64,000 nucleotides of DNA from Ideonella oryzae (GTDB taxonomy: Bacteria; Pseudomonadota; Gammaproteobacteria; Burkholderiales; Burkholderiaceae_C). The position numbers were made by a program, and so were the translations under genes. The notes under the pieces were generated by a model. It did no database searches. It saw only the letters and a program-made list of their open reading frames with translations, and was not told the origin of the DNA. Each line of letters starts with the position of its first letter. The stretch's first letter is position 1. The stretch covers positions 36,029-100,028 of the forward strand of contig NZ_JAMXMC010000014.1 of assembly GCF_024055665.1 (NCBI RefSeq). Direction: 5' to 3'. Positions 53,288 through 60,136 of the stretch are shown here, piece by piece.

Positions 53288-54456
53288 CGGCGCTGCTGGA
53301 ACCATCCCGCGCGCCCCGGGTGCTGCTGGTGAGCTTCAATCGGCTGCTGCCCGCGGATCAGGGCAATGCCCGTCGCATCCTGCAACTGGTGCGCTTATAC
53401 GAGGCCCTGGGTTTCTCCATCGACCTCCTCTACCACTGCGAGGAAGGCTTGGACCCCGGTCTGCTGCGTGGCCTGCAGAAGCGCTTCGCGATGGTCCGCG
53501 TCCTGGAGTCGCGCGCGACCAAGCGCATCGGCCCGAACCACGTCTGCCGTCTGCTGGACTGGTACGACCCGCAGCTGCATGCGGTGGCCGCCGAGATGCA
53601 CCGCCTGCGCCGCTACCAGGTGGTGCACGTCAACTACGTCTGGTACGCCCCTCTGCTGCGGCATTTCGGGCCGGACGTGCTGAAGGTGCTGGACAGCCAC
53701 GACATCTTTGCCGACCGGGCCCTGGCCTACCAGCAGGCCGGTCTGGCGCCCGCCTGGTTCAGCACCAGCCTGCAGCAGGAAGACGAGGCCTTCGGCTGGG
53801 CCGATGCGGTGCTGGCCATCCAGCGTGACGAGGCGCGGGCCATGGCCGCGCGCGGCCACCGCCACATCCTGTTCCTGCCTTACCTGGAGCCCCAGGTGGG
53901 GCACTTCACGCCCCGCCGCCCCGGTGAGCCGCTGGTGCTGGGTTACCTGGGCAGTGGCAACGACTGGAACATCCGCAGCCTGCGGGCCTTTCTGGTGGCC
54001 TGGCAGGCCCGCAGCGACCGCCCCCCGGTGCAGTTGCTGGTGGCCGGTGGCATCAGCCGCCATCTGTCGGAGCAGCCGGGGGTGGTGCGTCTGGGCTTTG
54101 TGCAGGAGCTGCAGACTTTCTACGGTGCCATCGACATCGCGATCAATCCGATGGTCGGCGGCACCGGCCTGAAGATCAAGACGGTGGAGCCGCTGTCGTT
54201 TGGCCGGCCGGTGCTGGCCACCCCCGCAGGCATCCAGGGCCTGAGCGAAGTCTGGCGCCTGCCCGTGGCCGAGTCGGCCGAGGCCCTGGCCGAACTGCTC
54301 TGCCAGACCTTGAGCGTCCACCCGAACCAGGCTCTGGAGGGGTGGCTGGCGCAGGCCGAGGCCACCCGGAGGGCCCTGGACACGCAGTTCGATCAGCAGC
54401 GGCAGCGTTTCTCTGGCTGGCTGTCGCAGAGGCTGTCCTTGCCCTTGCTGCCCTGA
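53284..54456 (+). CDS. GT4 family glycosyltransferase
   Basis: This 390-residue GT-B enzyme shows LLVSFNRLLPADQGNARRILQLVRLYEALG at the start, VLDSHDIFADRALAYQQAGL in the middle and the C-terminal core LVLGYLGSGNDWNIRSLRAFL. The nucleotide-binding region is AIDIAINPMVGGTGLKIKTVEPLSFGRPVLAT, where the canonical acidic residue is E in KTVEPLSFG. It is the last of the five genes joined by ATGA overlaps. A 165-base gap follows before manC, so a new promoter is possible there. Confidence 0.88.
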   Translation: MTALLEPSRAPRVLLVSFNRLLPADQGNARRILQLVRLYEALGFSIDLLYHCEEGLDPGLLRGLQKRFAMVRVLESRATKRIGPNHVCRLLDWYDPQLHAVAAEMHRLRRYQVVHVNYVWYAPLLRHFGPDVLKVLDSHDIFADRALAYQQAGLAPAWFSTSLQQEDEAFGWADAVLAIQRDEARAMAARGHRHILFLPYLEPQVGHFTPRRPGEPLVLGYLGSGNDWNIRSLRAFLVAWQARSDRPPVQLLVAGGISRHLSEQPGVVRLGFVQELQTFYGAIDIAINPMVGGTGLKIKTVEPLSFGRPVLATPAGIQGLSEVWRLPVAESAEALAELLCQTLSVHPNQALEGWLAQAEATRRALDTQFDQQRQRFSGWLSQRLSLPLLP

Positions 54457-54621
54457 CCCGAGGCGGAATTTCGTCAGTTGGAAGGATGTTTCGACGGCGG
54501 CGCGCTGGCCCGTTTGCATCAGGGTGTGCTTCTTGCAGCATCTCCTTCCATCTGGGGGCACGCGAGGCCACACCAGGGCCATGGTGCTCCCGTACACTGC
54601 TTCGGATTCAAGGACCTTGCC

Positions 54622-56076
54622 ATGTCGACTTTTCAGATTTCCGTCCAGCCCGTCATCATGGCCGGTGGCAGCGGCACCCGCCTGTGGCCGCTCTCGCGCG
54701 CTGGCTTTCCCAAGCAGTTCCTGAGTCTGTCGGGCGACGACAGCCTGTTCCAGCAGGCCGCGCGCCGTCTGGCCGGCCTGTCCACCGAGGACATCGTCGC
54801 CCGGCCCGTGCTGGTGGTCGGCAACGGCGACCACCGCTTCCTCGCGCTGGAACAGCTGCGAGAGCTCAAGCAGACGCCGTCGGCCGTGCTGCTGGAGCCG
54901 GTGGGCCGCAACACCGCGCCGGCCCTGACCCTGGCCGCCCTGGCGGCGCTGGAGGGCGGCGAGGACCCGGTGTTGGTGGTCACCCCCGCCGACCAGACCG
55001 TGGCCGACGAGGTGGGCTTCATCGCCACCCTGTGCGAGGCCGCACGGGTGGCCGCGGACGGGGCCATCGTCATCCTGGGCATCACCCCGGACCGGCCCGA
55101 GACCGGCTATGGCTACATCCGTGCCGCCGCGGCCGAACCCGGCGAGGTCGCCAAGGTGCGCCAGTTCGTCGAGAAGCCCGACCGCGCCACCGCCGAGCGC
55201 TACCTGGTCGAAGGGGGCTACACCTGGAACAGCGGCATCTTCGTGCTCAGGGCCTCGGTCTGGCTGGCCGCACTGGAGGCCTTCCGGCCGGACATCGCCA
55301 GCGCGGTGCGCGCGGCCTGGGCCGCACGCGAGCAGGACGGCGTCTTTGTGCGCCCGGGCAAGGAGGCCTTTGCCGCCGTGCCCTCCGAGTCGGTGGACTA
55401 TGCGGTGCTCGAGAAATGCCCGGGCAGCGCCTTCGACATCCGGGTGCTGCCGCTGGCCGCCGGCTGGAACGACCTGGGCGCCTGGGATGCCGTCTGGCAG
55501 GTGGGCGCCAAGGACGAGGCCGGCAACGTCACCCAGGGCGACGTGCTGCTGCAGGACGCCCGCGACACCCTGGTGCACGCCACCAGCCGCCTGGTCAGCG
55601 TGGTCGGTCTGAGTGATGTGGTCGTGGTGGAGACGCCCGACGCGGTGCTGGTGACCGACCGCGCCCGCAGCCAGGACGTCAAGCACATCGTTTCCCAGCT
55701 CAGCGCCGGTGGCCGCAACGAGCACACCCTGCACCGCAAGGTGCACCGGCCCTGGGGCTGGTACGACAGCATCGACCACGGCGGGCGCTTCCAGGTCAAG
55801 CGCATCATGGTCCGGCCTGGCGCCTCGCTGAGCCTGCAGATGCACCACCATCGCGCCGAGCACTGGATCGTGGTCAGCGGCACCGCCGAGGTCACCTGCG
55901 GCGACAAGACCGTGCTGCTGACCGAGAACCAGAGCACCTACATCCCGCTCGGTGAGGTGCACCGCCTGACCAACCCGGGCAAGCTGGACCTGGAACTCAT
56001 CGAGGTCCAGTCCGGCAGCTACCTGGGCGAGGACGACATCGTCCGCTTCCAGGACACCTACGGCCGGACCAGTTGA
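54622..56076 (+). CDS. manC: Mannose-1-phosphate guanylyltransferase / mannose-6-phosphate isomerase
   Basis: This 484-residue bifunctional enzyme makes GDP-mannose. The nucleotidyltransferase domain (about 1-290) has the signature [16 protein letters not shown] and the FPKQFL motif, then FVEKPDRATAERYL. The C-terminal cupin domain (about 365-480) has RPWGWYDSID and LSLQMHHHRAEHWIVVSGTAEV with metal-ligand histidines, typical of the type II phosphomannose isomerase fused in AlgA/ManC/XanB. A good AAGGA lies seven bases before the ATG. It supplies GDP-mannose for the polysaccharide or for GDP-rhamnose/GDP-fucose. The 165-base gap upstream contains no clear promoter. Confidence 0.96.
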   Translation: MSTFQISVQPVIMAGGSGTRLWPLSRAGFPKQFLSLSGDDSLFQQAARRLAGLSTEDIVARPVLVVGNGDHRFLALEQLRELKQTPSAVLLEPVGRNTAPALTLAALAALEGGEDPVLVVTPADQTVADEVGFIATLCEAARVAADGAIVILGITPDRPETGYGYIRAAAAEPGEVAKVRQFVEKPDRATAERYLVEGGYTWNSGIFVLRASVWLAALEAFRPDIASAVRAAWAAREQDGVFVRPGKEAFAAVPSESVDYAVLEKCPGSAFDIRVLPLAAGWNDLGAWDAVWQVGAKDEAGNVTQGDVLLQDARDTLVHATSRLVSVVGLSDVVVVETPDAVLVTDRARSQDVKHIVSQLSAGGRNEHTLHRKVHRPWGWYDSIDHGGRFQVKRIMVRPGASLSLQMHHHRAEHWIVVSGTAEVTCGDKTVLLTENQSTYIPLGEVHRLTNPGKLDLELIEVQSGSYLGEDDIVRFQDTYGRTS

Positions 56077-56116
56077 ACCGGGCAGCGGGGTCGGGCATGA
56101 AGAAGGGTGAGCACGC

Positions 56117-56935
56117 GTGCTGATCGGCGACAACTACGTCTTCGTCGAACTCCAGAAGACCGGCTCCACCCACATCAAGCAGCAGCTGCAGGCGCTGCTG
56201 GGTGGGCGCAGCGAAGGCAAGCACAACAAGCCCAGCGACGAACTGCTGGGGCCGGGGCGGGTCATCATCGGCTCGGTGCGCGATCCCTGGTCCTGGTACC
56301 TGTCCCTGTGGTCCTACGGCTGCCAGCGGCGCGGTAGCCTCTACACCCGCCTGGTGGACCCGCAGAACTGGCAGCACAGCCAGCCCCTGCTGCAGGCGCG
56401 CCAGCGCGAGCACGGCGATCTGCGGCTTGATCAGCTCACGCCGCAGCGGGCCCACGACGTCTGGTATGCCGACACCGGCAGCGCCGAGGGCTTCCGGGAG
56501 TGGCTGCGGGCCGTCTGCCTGCCGGAGATGCGCACCACCGTGCAGTCCGGTTTCGAGGCCTCGGGCCTGGGCCGCTGGGGCTGCGGCATGATGAGCTACC
56601 GCTACCTGAAGCTCTTCACCCACGGCGTGACCACCCTGGCCCAGGAGGTCGACAGCGCCGAAGGCCTGCGCCTGTGGACGCAGCGGCATTTCCGGCCGGC
56701 CCACATGGTCCGCCTGCATGCCCTGGCCGAGGACCTCATCACCACCGTGCAGGCCCTGGGCGGCAGCCTCACGCCGGCGCAGTGCGAGGCCCTGCGCCAG
56801 GCCCGCCCGACCAACCGCTCCTCGCGGCCACATCCCTTCGGCCACTACTATGATGCGCAGGCCCTCGACGATGTCGCCCGACGCGAGTGGCTGCTGATCG
56901 AGCGACATGGCTTCCAGCGGCCATCGCTGGGCTGA
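56117..56935 (+). CDS. Sulfotransferase-like protein
   Basis: This 272-residue putative sulfotransferase has an N-terminal VFVELQKTGSTHIKQQL that resembles the 5'-phosphosulfate loop of PAPS-dependent enzymes (K-T-G-S-T). The block GSVRDPWSWYLSLWSYG at about 55-70 resembles the 3'-phosphate-binding R-D-P region. The rest has no known domain. The start is GTG 56117, with AAGGG nine bases upstream. It lies between manC and a second sulfotransferase-like gene. Carbohydrate sulfotransferases are plausible here, since sulfate donors (PAPS) are made elsewhere in the genome; no cys genes are in the window. Confidence 0.72.
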   Translation: MLIGDNYVFVELQKTGSTHIKQQLQALLGGRSEGKHNKPSDELLGPGRVIIGSVRDPWSWYLSLWSYGCQRRGSLYTRLVDPQNWQHSQPLLQARQREHGDLRLDQLTPQRAHDVWYADTGSAEGFREWLRAVCLPEMRTTVQSGFEASGLGRWGCGMMSYRYLKLFTHGVTTLAQEVDSAEGLRLWTQRHFRPAHMVRLHALAEDLITTVQALGGSLTPAQCEALRQARPTNRSSRPHPFGHYYDAQALDDVARREWLLIERHGFQRPSLG

Positions 56936-56987
56936 TGCCCGGTCCGCAGTGGGCGGGCCGCGAGATCCGAACCAACCTGGCGCAGTG

Positions 56988-58088
56988 ATGAAGAAGACCG
57001 TTCTGGATGCAGGCGACGAATGCGGCCTGGCCAAGTTCCTGGCCCACCGTGGTGCGCAGGCCTGCCTGCTGGCTCCGGCGGCCCTGCTGCAGGAGCTGGC
57101 GGAACGGGCCGGACCGCCGGCTTGCCTGGCCGTCAGCCGTGTGGAAGACATCCCGGCGGGCGTGAAGCGGGTCTTCGCCCATGACCCCGACGACGAGGGC
57201 GGCCTGCTGACCCAGCTGCGGTCTGCGCGGCCGGATCTCGAGGTGCATGGCTGGACCCGCCTGATTCCCGTGCTGGTGGCCGATCGCAAGCGGCCCGCGC
57301 CGGACGCGCCGCGGCCGCTGCCGCAGCACCGCTTTGCGGTGGTCTGCACGCCGCGCACCGGCAGCACCTTTCTGTGCGAGCTGCTGGAAGCCGGTGGGCT
57401 GGGCGCGGCCCGAGAGCACCTGCGCTGGCCGCTGATCTATGCCCTGCGCCATGGCGTGCCCACCGAAGCCGCCTTTGACCTGGTCCAGCGCCACGGGACG
57501 GTGGAGGGCGTCTTCGGCACCAAGCTGATCTCGCACTTCCTGTTCGACGCCGTGGGCCAGGACCAGGCCGCCGGCTTCCTGCAGGGCTGGGCCGGGCAGG
57601 GCTTTCGTTTCATCCGCCTGCGCCGCGACCCGGTGGCCCAGACCCTGTCCAAGTACAGCGCCAAACACAGCGGGGTTTGGCATGCCCGGGGGGCGCTGGC
57701 CGAGGGGCGGCGGCGCCGGCTCGAGAATGTGGCCTACGATTTCGCGGAGCTCTGCGAGATCCACCGACGCACCCTGGACGAGGACCGCGCGCTGGACGAC
57801 GCCATGGCCGGGCTGCCGCCCGATCGCCTGCTGGCGCTGGACTACGACAGCGTGGTGGCCGCACCGCTGGAGACCCTGGCCGGCGCCGCCGCCTTCCTGG
57901 GCCTGCCGGCCCATCCCGAGCGGGTCGACTTCAGTGCCTTGCCGACCCAGCTTTCGGCCACCCACGACAACACACGCCAGCTGCGCGAACGCTTCCTGGC
58001 CGACCTGGCCGACCTGGCCGACCTGGCCGACCTGGCCGACCTGGCCGACCTGGCCGACCTGGCCGACCGACCGGACCTGAGCCTGTGA
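56988..58088 (+). CDS. Stf0-like sulfotransferase with C-terminal LAD repeat
   Basis: This 366-residue protein has a sulfotransferase domain of the Stf0 type (about 110-330). It begins with FAVVCTPRTGSTFLCELLEAGG (5'-phosphosulfate loop TGSTF) and continues with EGVFGTKLISHFLFD and FIRLRRDPVAQTLSKYSAKHSGVWH (R-R-D-P 3'-phosphate region). The first 105 residues are not recognised. The C-terminus has eight tandem LAD triplets followed by RPDLSL. Start ATG 56988 gives the first clear residues MKKTVLDAGDE. The stop overlaps the next GTG (GTGA). Stf0 members sulfate trehalose-type or other sugars; the acceptor here is unknown. Confidence 0.78.
   Translation: MKKTVLDAGDECGLAKFLAHRGAQACLLAPAALLQELAERAGPPACLAVSRVEDIPAGVKRVFAHDPDDEGGLLTQLRSARPDLEVHGWTRLIPVLVADRKRPAPDAPRPLPQHRFAVVCTPRTGSTFLCELLEAGGLGAAREHLRWPLIYALRHGVPTEAAFDLVQRHGTVEGVFGTKLISHFLFDAVGQDQAAGFLQGWAGQGFRFIRLRRDPVAQTLSKYSAKHSGVWHARGALAEGRRRRLENVAYDFAELCEIHRRTLDEDRALDDAMAGLPPDRLLALDYDSVVAAPLETLAGAAAFLGLPAHPERVDFSALPTQLSATHDNTRQLRERFLADLADLADLADLADLADLADLADRPDLSL
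57996..58067 (+). repeat. Minisatellite: eight copies of CTGGCCGAC
   Basis: There are eight uninterrupted perfect copies of a 9-base unit within the 3' end of the sulfotransferase-like gene. They encode eight LAD triplets. The unit length is a multiple of three, so copy-number change would lengthen or shorten the protein tail without frameshift. The following codons are RPDLSL and the stop. Confidence 0.98.
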
Positions 58089-58867
58089 CCGACGCCCACC
58101 TGCCCACCGCGCCCCAGACCGTCCGCGCCAGCGAGTTGCTGGAGGGCGACGACGAAGGCTTCGTGATCAACGCCTACCTGGCCCTGCAGCGGCAGTGGCC
58201 GGATGTCGGCGGCTTTGCCCACTACCATTGGCAGCTGTCCCAGCGCCCGCAGGCTCGGCTCGAGCTGCTGCGCGAGATCGCCCGCTCAGCCTCGGCCCAA
58301 CGCTCCGGCGTGGTCTTCGAGGACGACTTCCCGGCCGAGCAGACCGAGGCTCCCCGCCTCAGCGACCCGGTGCAGTCCCGGCTGCGTTACCTGACGGCCT
58401 GCGAGCGCCTGCGCGTGCCGCAGCTGGCCCGGCAGTCGCTGGAACTGCAGGCGCTGCTCTCGGGGGTGAGCCTGGAGGGCATCGGCGAGGCCGTGCGCAC
58501 CGTCATCGAAACCAGCATGGCCCAGCTGGCCCAGCTGGAGTCCCGGCTCAACAGCCTGCAGGTCGAGTTGGCCGACCTGCGGGCACGCCTGACCCTGCCC
58601 GACATGGTGCAGGCGCCGCCGCCGGCCGAAGGCTCTCCCGCCTGGATGCAGCGCGAGCTGCTGCGCCTGGGCCAACGGGTGCAGGCCCTGGAACAGGGGC
58701 GGGTGGGCGACCTGCCCGGGCGCACGCCCGAGGAACTCAAGCGCGAGCTGGCCGACTACGTGAGTGCGATGGTGACCGTGCAGGCCGACCTGGCCGCGCA
58801 GCAGCAGGTGTCCCTGGCCCTGGCGGCCGTGCGGGGCGATGTCCCCCCCCGCGCGGAGGCCCCGTGA
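58085..58867 (+). CDS. DUF4214-like protein with C-terminal coiled coil
   Basis: This 260-residue protein has an N-terminal region (about 20-65) with VINAYLALQRQWPDVGGFAHY, then QARLELLREIARS. It resembles the DUF4214 repeat (Y-x-x-L-x-R-x-P-D) found in surface and polysaccharide-related proteins. The rest (about 125-235) looks helical and coiled-coil-like (MAQLAQLESRLNSLQVELADLRARL). There is no signal peptide. It starts with GTG, sharing GTGA with the preceding stop, and its own stop overlaps the following GTG. A C8 run at 58843-58850 is near the end. Role unknown; the tight coupling to a GT4 gene suggests an assembly partner. Confidence 0.72.
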   Translation: MTDAHLPTAPQTVRASELLEGDDEGFVINAYLALQRQWPDVGGFAHYHWQLSQRPQARLELLREIARSASAQRSGVVFEDDFPAEQTEAPRLSDPVQSRLRYLTACERLRVPQLARQSLELQALLSGVSLEGIGEAVRTVIETSMAQLAQLESRLNSLQVELADLRARLTLPDMVQAPPPAEGSPAWMQRELLRLGQRVQALEQGRVGDLPGRTPEELKRELADYVSAMVTVQADLAAQQQVSLALAAVRGDVPPRAEAP

Positions 58868-60108
58868 GCGCGCCGCCCCTGGTCGTCTTCTCGCCCCTGC
58901 CGCCGCGGCGCTCGGGCATCGCGGCCTACACGGCCGAGCTGTTGCCGGCCCTGTGCGAGGGCGGGCCGGTGACGGTGGTCAACGAGGAAGGGTTGACCCC
59001 CGCGGTGGCCGCCGAACTGCCCGACTGCGGTGGCGCGCTGCGGGTGCTGTCGCTGGCCGAATACCAGGTCGAGTCACAGGCCGAGTCGCAGGCCCAGCCG
59101 GCGCTGCGGGCGCAGCCGCACGTCTACCAGATCGGCAACAACGCCGACCATGTCTTCGTCTACAAGGCTTTCCGCCAACGGCCCGGCCTGCTGGTGCAGC
59201 ACGACTTCAACCTGCACTACCTGGTCGAGGATGTCACCCTGGTGCGCGGCGATGCCGAGGGCTACCGCGCGGTGCTGCAGGAGGAGTACGGCGAGCCCGG
59301 CAACACCCTGGCCATGCTGCGCCGGGCGGGGGTGTTCTCCGAGGCTCAGAAACTGAGCCTGCCGCTCAACCGCCACCTGCTGCGCCAGGCCCACGGCGTG
59401 ATCGTGCACAACCGCTGGATCCACGACCGGCTGCCCGTCGAACTGCGCGATTCGGCCTGCGTGGTGCCGCACCACTACTCGCCCGCCGTGGCCAGCGTGG
59501 CGGGGCTGACCCCCGCCCAGGCGCGCCAGCGCCGCGGCCTGCCGGCAGAGCCTTTCCTCTTCCTCTCGCTGGGCTTCATCACGCCGCCCAAGCAGATCCA
59601 GGCCGCGCTCTGGGCCCTGGGCCAGCTGCGCCAGCGGGGGCGGCAGTTCCGCTACGTCATCGTCGGCGAACGCAATGCCGGCTTCGACATCGACACCCAC
59701 ATCCGCCGCCACGGCCTGGAGGACTGGGTCACCGTCACCGGCTACGCGCCCGAATCCGACTTCTTCGAGTACATCGTGGCCGCCGATGCGCTGATCAACC
59801 TGCGTCACCCGACGGTGGGCGAGAGCTCGGGCACCCTGGTGCGGGCTCTGGCCCTGGGCCTGCCCGCGGTGGTGCACAACTTTGGCCCCTCCAGCGAATA
59901 CCCGGACGATGTGGTGCTCAAGGTGCCCCTGGAGCTGGGCTCGCCCGATGCGCTGGCCGCCACGCTGGACACCCTGCTCACCCATGTCGAGCTGCGCGAG
60001 GCCCTGGGCACGCGGGCGGCCCGCTACATCCGCGACCACTGCGCGGTCCAGCATTCCGCCCAGGCCTACCGGGCCTGGCTTGCCCGCTTTCCGCAGACGG
60101 TGCGTTGA
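58864..60108 (+). CDS. GT4 family glycosyltransferase
   Basis: This 414-residue GT-B enzyme has an N-terminal VVFSPLPPRRSGIAAYTAELLPAL strand-helix unit and VYQIGNNADHVFVYKAF. The C-terminal Rossmann domain has FLFLSLGFITPPKQIQAALWAL, FRYVIVGERNAG and AADALINLRHPTVGESSGTLVRALALGLP, which contains the E-S-S-G motif. It is a paralogue of the enzyme at 51027. The start is GTG and overlaps the previous stop. It is followed 28 bases later by a GT2 gene. Confidence 0.88.
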   Translation: MSAPPLVVFSPLPPRRSGIAAYTAELLPALCEGGPVTVVNEEGLTPAVAAELPDCGGALRVLSLAEYQVESQAESQAQPALRAQPHVYQIGNNADHVFVYKAFRQRPGLLVQHDFNLHYLVEDVTLVRGDAEGYRAVLQEEYGEPGNTLAMLRRAGVFSEAQKLSLPLNRHLLRQAHGVIVHNRWIHDRLPVELRDSACVVPHHYSPAVASVAGLTPAQARQRRGLPAEPFLFLSLGFITPPKQIQAALWALGQLRQRGRQFRYVIVGERNAGFDIDTHIRRHGLEDWVTVTGYAPESDFFEYIVAADALINLRHPTVGESSGTLVRALALGLPAVVHNFGPSSEYPDDVVLKVPLELGSPDALAATLDTLLTHVELREALGTRAARYIRDHCAVQHSAQAYRAWLARFPQTVR

Positions 60109-60136
60109 TCTCGCACCCGAGGCCCACGGTTTCGCC

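Noticed and set aside
53395..56133. Reverse-strand frame of 912 codons across a GT4 gene and manC
   Set aside because: It is antisense to manC and the GT4 enzyme, and crosses the intergenic gap.
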